50,270 nt of DNA from Tenacibaculum lutimaris (GTDB taxonomy: Bacteria > Bacteroidota > Bacteroidia > Flavobacteriales > Flavobacteriaceae). The notes beneath the pieces were generated by a model. The model made no database searches. It saw nothing but the letters and a program-made list of their open reading frames with translations, and was not told where the DNA came from. This document shows, one piece after another, positions 26,969 to 36,651 of the stretch (positions are counted from its first letter, which is position 1; each line of letters begins with the position of its first letter). The DNA lies in contig NZ_RAQM01000014.1 in NCBI RefSeq assembly GCF_003610735.1, positions 1 to 50,270 of the forward strand, given 5' to 3'. The translations under genes were made by a program, and so were the position numbers.

Positions 26969-28003
26969 ATGCAGGAAGATACGACTACAGATTTTGAAAA
27001 TGATGATTTATACGAACACCATAGGTTTGTAGCAACCGATGGTCAAGTACCTTTACGAGTAGATAAATTTTTAATGAATTTTATTGAAAACGCTACTCGA
27101 AATAAAATACAACAAGCAGCCAAAGCAGGAAATGTTTTGGTAAATGATGTTGTGGTAAAACCAAATTACAAAGTAAAACCAAAAGATGTGGTTAGAGTGG
27201 TGTTAGCTTATCCACCACATGAGAATTTATTGGTTGCTGAAGATATTCCAATTGACATCGTGTATGAAGATGACGAGGTAATTGTAGTAAACAAACCAGC
27301 AGGAATGGTGGTACACCCAGGTCATGGAAATTATTCTGGAACGTTAGTGAATGGGTTAATTCACCATATTGAAAACTTACCTAAAAACTCGAATGAACGT
27401 CCAGGTTTGGTGCACCGTATCGATAAAGATACAAGCGGTTTATTAGTTGTTGCAAAAACTGAATATGCCATGGCACATTTATCGAAACAGTTTTTCGATA
27501 GAACTACAGAACGTTTATATTACGCTTTAGTTTGGGGAAATATAGAGGAAGATCAAGGTACTATTGAAGGTAATATAGGGCGTAGTTTTAAAAATCGTTT
27601 ACAGATGGATGTTTTTCCAGATGGAGAACACGGGAAACATGCAGTAACACATTATAAAGTTATAGAACGATTAACATATGTAACTTTGGTACAATGTAAG
27701 TTAGAAACGGGTAGAACCCATCAAATTAGAGCGCACTTTAAACATATAGGACACACCTTATTTAACGACGAGCGTTATGGAGGTAATACTATTTTAAAAG
27801 GAACAACATTTACGAAGTACAAACAATTTGTAGAGAACTGCTTTAAGGTTTTACCAAGACAAGCATTACATGCAAAAACTTTAGGATTTACACACCCAAC
27901 AACAGGAGAATTCTTACAGTTTAATTCTGAAGTTCCAGAAGATATAGAAGCGTGTTTAGCAAAGTGGCGCACGTATTCTGAAAATTCTAAATTAGAAGAA
28001 TAA
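26969..28003 (+). CDS. rluD: RluD-type 23S rRNA pseudouridine synthase
   Basis: Converts uridines in 23S rRNA helix 69 to pseudouridine. An S4 RNA-binding domain (about 22-85, RVDKFLMNFIENATRNKIQ) precedes the catalytic RluA-family domain with HRIDKDTSGLL, where Asp152 is the nucleophile, and GRTHQIRAH further on. The 344 residues fit RluD better than the shorter RluA; RluC or another RluD-like specificity cannot be excluded. I use the ATG at 26969; a TTG three bases earlier also keeps the frame. Confidence 0.9.
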   Translation: MQEDTTTDFENDDLYEHHRFVATDGQVPLRVDKFLMNFIENATRNKIQQAAKAGNVLVNDVVVKPNYKVKPKDVVRVVLAYPPHENLLVAEDIPIDIVYEDDEVIVVNKPAGMVVHPGHGNYSGTLVNGLIHHIENLPKNSNERPGLVHRIDKDTSGLLVVAKTEYAMAHLSKQFFDRTTERLYYALVWGNIEEDQGTIEGNIGRSFKNRLQMDVFPDGEHGKHAVTHYKVIERLTYVTLVQCKLETGRTHQIRAHFKHIGHTLFNDERYGGNTILKGTTFTKYKQFVENCFKVLPRQALHAKTLGFTHPTTGEFLQFNSEVPEDIEACLAKWRTYSENSKLEE

Positions 28004-28021
28004 ATAGATTATTTAGAGGCT

Positions 28022-28450
28022 TTAATAGAAAGAGTTTATTTTTTCTATTAAAGCTTCTGGAGATTTTATATAAGCAAAGAAATTTGCAATTTCTTCCCCA
28101 TTTTTAATGATGATAAAACGAGGAACAGATTTGGTGTTAAATCGTTTTTTAGCGTCATTAAAGTATTGTAGTTCTTTTGTTTTAGTTTCATCTAAATTAT
28201 TATAGACTTTAACCATAATGAACTTCTTAGCATATTCTTGAAATACCTTTGTACTATAAGCGTATTTTTCTACCGCTCTACAAGGAACACACTTTTTCTC
28301 TCCTAAATAAATAAAAACATCTTGATTTTTTTCTTTGCCTAAAGCAATGGCTATGTCTATATCATTATGCCAATTAATTTTATTTTTAGATTCTTGAGAA
28401 AATATAGATACAGTACTTAGTATAAATAATAAAAAGGTTAAGTTTTTCAT
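28022..28450 (-). CDS. exported thioredoxin-like protein
   Basis: A 142-residue protein with a signal peptide (cut near FSQES, residue 19) and a thioredoxin-like fold of the Thioredoxin_7/DUF255 type: DVFIYLGEKKCVPCRAVEKY with the redox pair Cys54-x-x-Cys57. A cis-proline-type segment SVPRFIIIKNGEE follows near residue 110. It is probably a periplasmic thiol reductant or oxidase. It lies 35 bases downstream of the MscS-like gene on the same strand. Confidence 0.85.
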   Translation of the reverse strand: MKNLTFLLFILSTVSIFSQESKNKINWHNDIDIAIALGKEKNQDVFIYLGEKKCVPCRAVEKYAYSTKVFQEYAKKFIMVKVYNNLDETKTKELQYFNDAKKRFNTKSVPRFIIIKNGEEIANFFAYIKSPEALIEKINSFY

Positions 28451-28485
28451 AGCTAGAATATTATGTTAGGATTTAAAATTACTAA

Positions 28486-29382
28486 TTATTTTTTTGAATT
28501 AACATTTATATTCTTATCAAATAGGTTTACACCTCCTTTAACACCAAAATCAAGGGTAGTAACAGGGTAGGCAATAGAAATGTTTTCTTGCTCAAAACGT
28601 TTTTTAATTCGCATAATAACATCGTTCATTCCTTTACAGAAATCATCATTAGACTCAAATTTAACCCAATATCGAAGCATGAAATCGTAAGTAGAACCAC
28701 CAATATCAGTAAAATAAAAATCGATACCTTCTTCAGGGAGATATTCTTCTATTTTTTGAACTTCATCTAAAGCAACTGCTCTAACATGTTCTAAATCGTC
28801 ACCATACGAAACTCCACTCTTTAAAATAATACGACGTTTTCCCCAAGAGGAATAATTTGTAAAAGTTCCATTATAAATAATTTGATTAGGAACAAATACT
28901 TCCTGTCCTGGTACAGTTTTAATTTTTGTAGTAAGCCAGCTAATATCTAGCACAACACCATATTTTCCATCAATTTCAACCCAATCGCCAACTTTATAAG
29001 GACGTTGTAAATCAACTAAAAGTCCAGAAAACATATTAGAAGCAATGTCTTTTAAAGCAAAACCAGCGATGATGCCCACAACACCAGCACCTGCTAGTAG
29101 TTTTTCAAACGGTTTGTCTAAACCTAAAATATGGAGAGCTAATAAAATACCAGTAGCAAAAAATAGTGCGTAAAATAAAGAAGCTATAATTCTTTCAATA
29201 TTTAGGTAGTTTTCTTTAAAAGCTTTTCGATAAATATTAATACATATTTTTTTTACTCCACTAGCAACAAGAGCAAAAAGAATAACTATAATTAGAGCTA
29301 ATACAACTTTTGGGATATGCTCTAAAATATTTTGTTGAAATTCTTGCCAAATTCGGGTGATGTTGTCAATCATTTTATCCAT
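28486..29382 (-). CDS. small-conductance mechanosensitive channel (MscS family)
   Basis: A 298-residue inner-membrane channel that releases solutes on hypo-osmotic shock. Three membrane helices (about 20-42, 62-84, 90-118); the third is the pore helix with GAGVVGIIAGFALKDIASN. It is followed by the conserved GLLVDLQRPYKVGDWVEI beta domain and a cytoplasmic alpha-beta tail. It lies 6 bases downstream of the permease gene, so they are likely co-transcribed. Confidence 0.93.
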   Translation of the reverse strand: MDKMIDNITRIWQEFQQNILEHIPKVVLALIIVILFALVASGVKKICINIYRKAFKENYLNIERIIASLFYALFFATGILLALHILGLDKPFEKLLAGAGVVGIIAGFALKDIASNMFSGLLVDLQRPYKVGDWVEIDGKYGVVLDISWLTTKIKTVPGQEVFVPNQIIYNGTFTNYSSWGKRRIILKSGVSYGDDLEHVRAVALDEVQKIEEYLPEEGIDFYFTDIGGSTYDFMLRYWVKFESNDDFCKGMNDVIMRIKKRFEQENISIAYPVTTLDFGVKGGVNLFDKNINVNSKK

Positions 29383-29388
29383 AGTTTT

Positions 29389-30669
29389 TTAGTTTTTGGC
29401 TTCACTTTTCTTATAAAACCATTCAATAATAAAACAAAGGAGAATAATTCCAATAGCTACAAATACTCCAGTTAGATTCGATTGAAGTTGTTGTTTTATT
29501 AGAATAACAAGAGCAATTACACATAAAAAACACCCTAATAAAGGAATTGTTTTATTAGCACCTGTTTCTTTTGAAAGTTTAAAACCTACATAATTTACAA
29601 TTCCAAAAATTAAAATAAAACCAACACTCCCAGCAGTAGAAATACTTTCAAGATTTAAAGTGTTTACCAGAACAAGTGTGGCAATAGCGGTTATTAATAA
29701 GCCGATGGGTTGGTTCCAGAATTTTGATAAAAAATGGTGAGGTAATTCATCGTCCTCAGCAATTTCATAGTTTACCTTACTTCCTCCATATAATGAAGCG
29801 TTAATGGCAGAAAAGGTAGAAATTAAAGCAGCAATGGTTATGATAGTAAAACCGAGTTGCCCTAACATAGGTTTCGCAGCTTCTGCTAGTACATAATCTT
29901 GTGCCTTTGCAATTTGATTAAAAGGTAAAGACCCTACAGTAACCAAAGCTATTATGATATACAGAAAAATGACAAATATTACCGAGTAATAATAGGCTTT
30001 AGAAATATTTTTCTCAGGATTTAGAATATCAGGAGCAGCATTGGCAATCAATTCAAAACCTTCATAAGCAACAAAAATAACCATTCCACCAGCAAATAAT
30101 TTGACAGGATTTTCCCAGTTTGTAATAGCTAACTGAGAAATAGAAGGATTGCCTATAAGTCCATAGGCACCAATAGCGATAAATCCGATAAGAATAATGA
30201 GTTTTATTACAACAGCATAGGATTCTATTTTTCCTACAACAACAATACTGTAATAATTAATAGCAGTAGCTATAATAATAATAGCACTTGCGTATATATG
30301 AAAGTTGATTGTTTTATTTTGTGTAATTTCCCATAGGTTAGGAGCGTAAGAGCCAAATGCAGAAGCATATAATGAAAGCATTACAATATAACTGATCCAT
30401 AAAAGGTTATTGATAGCTCCGCTAAAAATTGTTTTACCAAAGCCTTGATTAATAAATTTTACGGTTCCACCTCTATCTGGGTACTTCTTGGAAAGATGGA
30501 CATAACTATAAGAAGTTATAAGGGCAAGAATACCCGCAAGTAAAAAAGCGATTGGAGTTCCTCCTTTGGCAAGTAAAACGGCAAGCCCTAAAACGGCAAA
30601 AATACCACCGCCAACCATGCCGCCAATACCTATAGATATGGCTTCATTTAAACCTATTTTTTTAGACAT
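29389..30669 (-). CDS. APC-superfamily amino-acid permease
   Basis: A 426-residue inner-membrane transporter with about 12 hydrophobic helices. The start IGLNEAISIGIGGMVGGGIFAVLG is the substrate and sodium-site unwound helix 1 of APC permeases (GxGG..G.GIF), and helix 6 carries MVIFVAYEGFELIANAAPD. The substrate is an amino acid or related amine; I cannot say which. It is followed within 6 bases by the MscS-like gene. The preceding molybdoenzyme gene is separated by a terminator. Confidence 0.9.
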   Translation of the reverse strand: MSKKIGLNEAISIGIGGMVGGGIFAVLGLAVLLAKGGTPIAFLLAGILALITSYSYVHLSKKYPDRGGTVKFINQGFGKTIFSGAINNLLWISYIVMLSLYASAFGSYAPNLWEITQNKTINFHIYASAIIIIATAINYYSIVVVGKIESYAVVIKLIILIGFIAIGAYGLIGNPSISQLAITNWENPVKLFAGGMVIFVAYEGFELIANAAPDILNPEKNISKAYYYSVIFVIFLYIIIALVTVGSLPFNQIAKAQDYVLAEAAKPMLGQLGFTIITIAALISTFSAINASLYGGSKVNYEIAEDDELPHHFLSKFWNQPIGLLITAIATLVLVNTLNLESISTAGSVGFILIFGIVNYVGFKLSKETGANKTIPLLGCFLCVIALVILIKQQLQSNLTGVFVAIGIILLCFIIEWFYKKSEAKN

Positions 30670-30702
30670 AGTATTGTATTAGTTGATGTAACAGTTACTA
30701 AA

Positions 30703-30736
30703 ATAAAAAAAATCCTTGTTTAAGAGCAAGGATTTT
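30703..30736 (-). terminator. intrinsic terminator after the molybdoenzyme gene
   Basis: AAAATCCTTG (30709-30718) pairs with CAAGGATTTT (30727-30736) around an 8-base loop. Read leftward it is followed by a T-run. Confidence 0.8.
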
Positions 30737-30767
30737 AGTTAGTTAAGGAATATCTGGTGAGTTTTTT

Positions 30768-33110
30768 CTAATTAGTTAGATTGTCAGGATTATGTTTTTT
30801 AATTTTAATTTTGACATGCTTAGAAGCTGGCATGTTACTTCCTGCTACAACATTGTGAATAGATACCAATACATTAGTTTCAGGGAAATATGTAACTGTA
30901 TTTTTTTCAGGAATAGGATATTCGACTATAATAAATAATGGAGCAACACGCTCAATATTATTGTCATAATTGAATAAATCTACTTTATCACCTATTTTAA
31001 AACCTGCTTTTTCAATATCTTTTTTATTCATGAAAATTACACGACGCTCGTTATAAACTCCGCGATAACGATCATCTAATCCATAAATTGTGGTGTTGAA
31101 CTGATCGTGTGTTCTTACAGTAGCCATTAAATATTCATCGTCGGCTAGTATGTTTTGAGGTAATTTAGTTATAGAAAACGGAATACGGTCACCGAATTCT
31201 TTTGTTTTAAAGTTTCCTTCACGAGCACCGTTTGGTAAGTAGAATCCGCCTTTTTGTTTTACACGAACATTATAGTTTTCAAAACCGGGAATGCATTTTT
31301 CAATATCATCTCTTACGGCATCATAACTGTTCATGTAACGATCCCAATCAATAACACTTTTACTTCCTAAAGTAGCTTTTGCCATATGGCACACAATGTG
31401 TGTTTCGTTGATAAGCTTGTCAGAAATTGGTTTTAATACTCCTTTAGACCACTCTACAATTCCCATGGCATTTTCAGCACTTGTATACTGATGCTCACCA
31501 TTAACGATATCAATTTCACTTTTCGAAATAGTAGGTAAAATTAAAGCCTCTTTTCCATGAATCAAATGGGTTCGGTTTAACTTAGTTGAAACAGAAACAG
31601 ACAAATCAAGCTGTCTCATTCCATTTGCAGTATATGTGGTGTCAGGAGTTGCTGATAAGAAATTTCCACCCATGCTAAAATGGACTTTAATTTTTCCTTC
31701 ATTCATAGCCTTTATGGTATTCACAACATCATAACCATTATTTCTTGGTGGATTAAAGCCGAAAACCTCTTGTAATTTATCAAGTTGCTCTACAGAAGGA
31801 CTGTGGTTAATAAGCATCGTTCTATTTCCTTGTACATTACTATGTCCACGTACAGGGCAAGAACCTGCTCCGGGCTTACCAATACTTCCTTTTAAGAATA
31901 ACAGGTTAAGAACTTCTTTTAAAATATCAACACCGTTAGGTTGTTGCGTAAGTCCCATTCCCCAGCAAATAATAATTCGGTTTTTATGAGCTAGCATTTC
32001 TGCAGCTTTTTGAATATCTTCTTTTAAAACACCAGATGCATTTGCTAATTCATCTAAATCATAGCTTTCAATTTGCTTAATTAAATCTTCATAACCAACT
32101 GTTTTATTTTTGATAAATTCTTGATCGAAAACTTTACCAGGAGTTTCTTTTTCAAAATGTAATAGTAATTGTTCAATTGCTTTTAAGAGAGCTAAATCTC
32201 CATTAATTTTAACAGGAAGATGTAAATCGGCAAGTTGGATCCCTTTTCCTAAAATACCATTTACTTTTTGAGGATCTCTAAACCCCATTAAGCCAGCTTC
32301 GGGAAGTGGGTTAACAGCAATGATTTTAGCCCCGTTTTTTTTTCCTTTTTCAAGAGCGCTTAACATTCGTGGGGAGTTTGTTCCTGGGTTTTGCCCAATA
32401 ATCATTACGATATCAGTATCGTAAAAATCGTTTAAGGTTGCAGTTCCTTTTCCAATGCCTGTTGTTTCTGCTAAGGTGAAACCTGAGGTTTCGTGACACA
32501 TATTAGAACAATCAGGAAAATTGTTGGTTCCGAATTCACGGACAAAAAGTTGATACACAAACGAAGCTTCATTACTAGTTCTTCCTGAGGTATAAAAAGC
32601 TGCATTATCAGGAGATTCTAATTTATTTAGGTGTTCGGCAATTTTATTAAAAGCATTGTCCCAGCTAATAGGCTCATAATGTGTACCATTTTTAGGTAGG
32701 TACATAGGCTCAGAAAGTCTACCTAAATGTCCAATTTCATAATCAGTTAATTGAGAAAGCTCATAAATAGAATTTTGTTTAAAAAAATCTGCAGTAATTC
32801 TTTTACTAGTAGCTTCTTCAGCTATAGCTTTTGCACCATTTTCGCAATATTCAGCAATAGGTGATCGCTCATCATCTGGATCAGGCCAACCACAACTAGG
32901 ACAATCAAAACCATCAAACTGATTCATTTTAAACAAAGCTTTTCCTCCTCTAACCAAAGCTTTATCGTTTATTAAACTCTTTATAGCGTTTGTAACTCCA
33001 GGAATTCCCGCAGCCCAATCTTTTGGTTTACCAGTTCTTAAGCTTAATAATTTGTAAGGAGGTTCAGCAGAAGGTTGTTTGTCGCCTTGTTTATTAGATT
33101 TGTTGGCCAT
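30768..33110 (-). CDS. FdhF/YdeP-family molybdopterin oxidoreductase
   Basis: A 780-residue cytoplasmic enzyme of the DMSO-reductase superfamily, subgroup FdhF-like/YdeP (E. coli YdeP is linked to acid resistance; the reaction is unknown). Cys70-x-x-Cys73 (GFDCPSCGW) and Cys89 may be remnants of, or ligands for, an N-terminal cluster. NCSNMCHETSGF-like sequence near residue 205 offers Cys as the molybdenum ligand in place of selenocysteine. VMIIGQNPGTNSPRML and GSCPVRGHSNVQGNRTM bind the cofactor, and residues about 640-780 form the terminal beta-barrel domain. It is not fused to, or next to, an FdhD or electron-transfer subunit. Confidence 0.9.
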   Translation of the reverse strand: MANKSNKQGDKQPSAEPPYKLLSLRTGKPKDWAAGIPGVTNAIKSLINDKALVRGGKALFKMNQFDGFDCPSCGWPDPDDERSPIAEYCENGAKAIAEEATSKRITADFFKQNSIYELSQLTDYEIGHLGRLSEPMYLPKNGTHYEPISWDNAFNKIAEHLNKLESPDNAAFYTSGRTSNEASFVYQLFVREFGTNNFPDCSNMCHETSGFTLAETTGIGKGTATLNDFYDTDIVMIIGQNPGTNSPRMLSALEKGKKNGAKIIAVNPLPEAGLMGFRDPQKVNGILGKGIQLADLHLPVKINGDLALLKAIEQLLLHFEKETPGKVFDQEFIKNKTVGYEDLIKQIESYDLDELANASGVLKEDIQKAAEMLAHKNRIIICWGMGLTQQPNGVDILKEVLNLLFLKGSIGKPGAGSCPVRGHSNVQGNRTMLINHSPSVEQLDKLQEVFGFNPPRNNGYDVVNTIKAMNEGKIKVHFSMGGNFLSATPDTTYTANGMRQLDLSVSVSTKLNRTHLIHGKEALILPTISKSEIDIVNGEHQYTSAENAMGIVEWSKGVLKPISDKLINETHIVCHMAKATLGSKSVIDWDRYMNSYDAVRDDIEKCIPGFENYNVRVKQKGGFYLPNGAREGNFKTKEFGDRIPFSITKLPQNILADDEYLMATVRTHDQFNTTIYGLDDRYRGVYNERRVIFMNKKDIEKAGFKIGDKVDLFNYDNNIERVAPLFIIVEYPIPEKNTVTYFPETNVLVSIHNVVAGSNMPASKHVKIKIKKHNPDNLTN

Positions 33111-33217
33111 TGTTTTTTTCTATAATCTTTGAAGCATAAAGTTAAGAAAAAATAAAGGAGGTTTAAGCGGGGGAAGTGATTTTGTATTTGGTTTTAGTAG
33201 TTAAGCCTAAAAGTGAA

Positions 33218-33658
33218 TTAGTTTTTAAGCACAACTTTTTTAAGTAGCTTCTTTTTCTTTTTTGAAGCTATTGAAAGTCGGATAAGATTGTTTATTCCAA
33301 TAACAACTAAGATAGAAATGCAAGCAGCTGTTCCTAATGTGCCTCCATAACCACTAAAAAAATCAGGACTAACCGTATATATAAACCCGAAAATAACTCC
33401 GCCAAAAATAATTGAAATATAATTACGAGTAAGTTTACTAGAGGTCATGCCAACAAAAGAAGCTCCAAAAAACACCCAAGGAATTTGATTAGTTATTTCT
33501 TCTGAAAATAACTCAGGAAAAAGAAAGCATATGCCAGCAACAATAAGAGTTAATAGGGCAGAGGCTCTTACAGGGCCTTGTTTGTATTTTGTACTTACTA
33601 AAAAAGTTAAAAAAGCTCCTAGTATACTTGTTATGTATATTGATATAGTAGTAAGCAT
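33218..33658 (-). CDS. integral membrane protein B of a coupled pair
   Basis: A 146-residue protein with about five hydrophobic segments and a very basic end (KKKKKLLKKVVLKN). It aligns by eye with the upstream gene product: FFGASFVGMTSSK here against YCGCFVGMSQKH there, and GYGGTLGTAA against GVGGKLGTLA. I do not recognise the family. Its ATG overlaps the stop of the upstream gene by one base (TAATG), a sign of translational coupling and probably a complex of both proteins. Confidence 0.75.
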   Translation of the reverse strand: MLTTISIYITSILGAFLTFLVSTKYKQGPVRASALLTLIVAGICFLFPELFSEEITNQIPWVFFGASFVGMTSSKLTRNYISIIFGGVIFGFIYTVSPDFFSGYGGTLGTAACISILVVIGINNLIRLSIASKKKKKLLKKVVLKN

Positions 33659-34209
33659 TATGAGAGAATTAAAAGTAATAATGATGAGATAACGACACTA
33701 CCAAAAGCAAGGGTGCCCAGTTTACCACCAACGCCATGAAAAAGATTTTTTGAAAACATATAAAAGACACCAGCTATCATACCTGCAATAATTATAAAGC
33801 TATAATCAATAACAATATGTTTTTGAGACATTCCTACAAAACAACCACAATACATAGCGTTAGGAATATTCTGTAAAACCTTTGACTTTTTATTCAAGTC
33901 AGGTAAAAAAGAAGCTACAGTTCCGATAAGTGCTGCTGCCAAAACAGAATTCAAAGGAGTAAAAAGGTGTAAATAACTTGTAAGTAGTGCACCAATTATA
34001 ACAAAAATCATTACATAAAAAGGTTCAAAATCTACTTCTTTAACTTTAAAAAACTTTATATAAGTGTAAATTATGAGTACTGTAATAAGTGTTGTTAACG
34101 ATATTACTATAAAAACATTTTTATGTTCTAATAATAGCGCAGTAATAAATGCGAATTGAGTAAGAACTAAAAAAATGATTGAAAAAAAGTGAAAATATTT
34201 TTGTCTCAA
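33658..34209 (-). CDS. integral membrane protein A of a coupled pair
   Basis: A 183-residue protein with about six hydrophobic segments. Its C-terminal two thirds resemble the downstream 146-residue protein (FVGM and GG-LGT motifs at matching distances), while the first about 65 residues are extra. The two may be a duplicated heterodimeric transporter or channel. The size and the two-subunit layout recall small-subunit exporters, but I cannot support a named family. Confidence 0.75.
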   Translation of the reverse strand: MRQKYFHFFSIIFLVLTQFAFITALLLEHKNVFIVISLTTLITVLIIYTYIKFFKVKEVDFEPFYVMIFVIIGALLTSYLHLFTPLNSVLAAALIGTVASFLPDLNKKSKVLQNIPNAMYCGCFVGMSQKHIVIDYSFIIIAGMIAGVFYMFSKNLFHGVGGKLGTLAFGSVVISSLLLLILS

Positions 34210-34271
34210 ACCTGAGTAATGATGCTTTACAATAGAGTTGCAAATTTATGATATATACAGAGACTATTCAA

Positions 34272-35267
34272 TCAATTACCTTTAATTCTTTCCCATAAAT
34301 CTGTTAATAATTGTTTAGCTTTTTCACGATTCCTAGGAACTTCATTTATGACTACTTTATTATGTTTTTCAGCTATTTCGAAGCTAAAAGCAAATTGTTG
34401 AAAATTAGGAGCTACACTTAGCAATCCAAAACGTAAATCGTTTAAATATATAACATTTTCTTTTTCTGAAACTGTATACCAACCTTTGGTAATTTTAATG
34501 AGTCGTTTTACTGAAATATCATCTATATAATTATCTAATAAATGATGATTTTTAGGGTATGAGTAAAATTTGATGGGCTTGGTGTCAAAAAAAGAATAAT
34601 AACCTATTAGATAAGCATCGTCAGTTTCTACATTCGCAGACCATAAAATAGTATTGAAAGGTGTAGGTTTAGTTTCTATTTCTTTATAAGCTATTCCTTG
34701 TTCTTTTAAAGCATGTGAAAATTTAGTGTAAGTAATTCCTTTTATAATTATAGTAATTGCCATATATGAACTACTAATAATAAGTCCTAAATTGTTGTAC
34801 TTTCTTCTTTTTGTTGTTTCTTTAGGTTGAAACATTGCCATTAGTAGAAATACCAAGAAAGGTAACGTGTATAAAGGATCAATTACAAAAATGTTTTTAA
34901 AAGCTAATCGTATGTCGAGAGGCCAAAAGAGCTGAGTTCCCCAAGTGGTATGTGCATCCAGAATAGGATGTGTTATAAATCCCCAAAACATGAGTAAAGC
35001 CCATTCTTTTGTGGAGGCTTTTTTCTCATACAAGGAAATGAGCCAACCGAAAATCCACCCAAAAATAATTGCAAAAAAAACAGAGTGTGTAAAACCTCTG
35101 TGTATTTCTAGAGCAGTAACAGTATCGAAAAGTTTTCCAACATATACATCTAAATCGGGAATTGTACCAGCGATAGCACCATAAAGCATTGCTTTATTAC
35201 CAACTTTTTTTCCTAATACAGCTTCTCCAACTGCTGCTCCAAGAACAATTTGTGTAAGTGAATCCAT
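34272..35267 (-). CDS. membrane-bound metal-dependent hydrolase (DUF457/YdjM-like)
   Basis: A 331-residue protein starting MDSLTQIVLGAAVGEAVLGKK, the hallmark of this family. Conserved metal-binding-type motifs are PDLDVYVG, HRGFTHS near residue 56, and HPILDAHTTWGTQLFWP near 105-120. Four or so membrane helices fill the first 175 residues; the remainder is a beta-rich soluble domain. Hydrolase activity is an inference from the His/Asp pattern and has little direct support. Confidence 0.85.
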   Translation of the reverse strand: MDSLTQIVLGAAVGEAVLGKKVGNKAMLYGAIAGTIPDLDVYVGKLFDTVTALEIHRGFTHSVFFAIIFGWIFGWLISLYEKKASTKEWALLMFWGFITHPILDAHTTWGTQLFWPLDIRLAFKNIFVIDPLYTLPFLVFLLMAMFQPKETTKRRKYNNLGLIISSSYMAITIIIKGITYTKFSHALKEQGIAYKEIETKPTPFNTILWSANVETDDAYLIGYYSFFDTKPIKFYSYPKNHHLLDNYIDDISVKRLIKITKGWYTVSEKENVIYLNDLRFGLLSVAPNFQQFAFSFEIAEKHNKVVINEVPRNREKAKQLLTDLWERIKGN

Positions 35268-35291
35268 AAAGCAAAAATACTTATAAAACTA

Positions 35292-36095
35292 CTAGTAAAT
35301 AGAGTTATAATATTTATCAATCCATTCTTTAGGATACTTTTTGTATAAGTCTTTAAGAAGTAGTTTGTTAGCTTCTGAATTTGAGAAATCTTTATAAAAA
35401 CTACCGAGAGTCCACGCTGTTTCTCTTGGTAAATCTGTGCTATGATACTCAAAAAGAACTTTTTTAGAAGTTTCAGATGAGTCAACTAATAATAAAACTA
35501 ACACACCCGCTATTTCAAAATTGAATTCATTAAAGAAAGGAGTCATTTTCTGAGCTCTTTTTAAAAGGGTTGTGTTTTCAAAAAAGTGAGTTACTTTTAG
35601 CTTCTTTCGTAAACTAGGATAACTAGTATACGAGTTAACCTTGGTAACAAATTTTAAGTTTTCTAAAAATTCGTTGTACTTTGTATTGTATAGGTTTTCT
35701 ATGTCATTTAGTGAGTTTACTCCAAAGAGTAAATATACTGTACTAGGTCTTAAAACATTAATATTATATCCCTCACCAAGAGATGATAGTGTTTTTTCAA
35801 TTCCTTTTAGGAAAAGAGGGTAATTGTTTTCTTTTACTTTTGTAATAATACCTAATCTAGAGGCGTGAAAATAAGCATCAACAATTTTTTGCTTGTCTAT
35901 TCCTTTTAAAGCTTTTGTTAGCGTTGCATTAATATCATAATGACGATACGGGTAAAATTGACCTTGAAACTTATGGAGTAAAGCTTCGTTTTCACTTTCT
36001 ATAAAAAGATCAATAATTTTACTTGTAGTAAGTTTTCCTACAGATTGATATTTTTTTTCTTGTAATAATATTTTTCTTTCTTTTTCCATAAACAT
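35292..36095 (-). CDS. hypothetical alpha-helical protein
   Basis: A 267-residue soluble protein without signal peptide or membrane segments. It is rich in charged helices, with a pattern that could be HEAT-like (DAYFHASRLGIITKVKENN; PRETAWTLGSFYKDFSNSEA). I do not recognise it. The start may be Met1 (36095) or Met3 (36089). It is followed 24 bases later by the DUF457-type gene on the same strand. Confidence 0.65.
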   Translation of the reverse strand: MFMEKERKILLQEKKYQSVGKLTTSKIIDLFIESENEALLHKFQGQFYPYRHYDINATLTKALKGIDKQKIVDAYFHASRLGIITKVKENNYPLFLKGIEKTLSSLGEGYNINVLRPSTVYLLFGVNSLNDIENLYNTKYNEFLENLKFVTKVNSYTSYPSLRKKLKVTHFFENTTLLKRAQKMTPFFNEFNFEIAGVLVLLLVDSSETSKKVLFEYHSTDLPRETAWTLGSFYKDFSNSEANKLLLKDLYKKYPKEWIDKYYNSIY

Positions 36096-36220
36096 AATTT
36101 GTGCCTAGACTAAGTAATAAATAGTAAAATTATAAATCTTGGCGAAAGGAGAATAATCTGTTTTATAAGCGTAGTAAAACGTTATAAATTTGAAGTTTTT
36201 AGGCTAAATTGAAAATGTAA

Positions 36221-36254
36221 TTAAAACAAGGAGTCTAATTTAAAACTCCTTGTT
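36221..36254 (-). terminator. intrinsic terminator after the GreA/B-like gene
   Basis: AACAAGGAGT (36225-36234) pairs perfectly with ACTCCTTGTT (36245-36254) around a 10-base loop. Leftward a short T-rich tail follows. Confidence 0.7.
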
Positions 36255-36267
36255 ATAAACTTTAAAC

Positions 36268-36651
36268 TTAAAGTTGCTCGAAAGGAGTTACTTTTAAAAT
36301 TTCAATTCTTTTTTCTCCTTTTTTAAAAGGCCAATCGATAATATCTCCTACCTTATATCCTACTGTAGCTAAAGCCATATCTGAAAGGATTGAGAATTTT
36401 CTTTTTTGAAGTTTAGTTTTATTTGTAGAAACAAAAATATATTCTTTTTCTTGTTGGTCTGAATGGTCTAAAATTAAAACTCTTCTGTTTACGGTAACAA
36501 CATCATCAGGAAGTTCTCTTCGTCTTACTTGTTTAGCACCTTTTAATTCAGCTAGTAAGCGGTTTTCCTCTTCAAGAGTTACTTTTTTTCTTCTAACGTG
36601 GTCTTTTATAAGATCATATATACCTGTAGTTACTATTATATTTTTTGTCAT
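36268..36651 (-). CDS. GreA/GreB C-terminal-domain protein (Rnk-like)
   Basis: A 127-residue protein. The C-terminal half (about 50-127: FSILSDMALATVGYKVGDIIDW) is the FKBP-like domain of Gre transcript-cleavage factors. The long coiled-coil that Gre factors push into the polymerase channel is replaced by a short helical N-terminus (VRRKKVTLEEENRLLAELKG). That domain plan resembles Rnk and other Gre-like proteins that bind RNA polymerase without cleavage activity. Single gene. Confidence 0.8.
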   Translation of the reverse strand: MTKNIIVTTGIYDLIKDHVRRKKVTLEEENRLLAELKGAKQVRRRELPDDVVTVNRRVLILDHSDQQEKEYIFVSTNKTKLQKRKFSILSDMALATVGYKVGDIIDWPFKKGEKRIEILKVTPFEQL

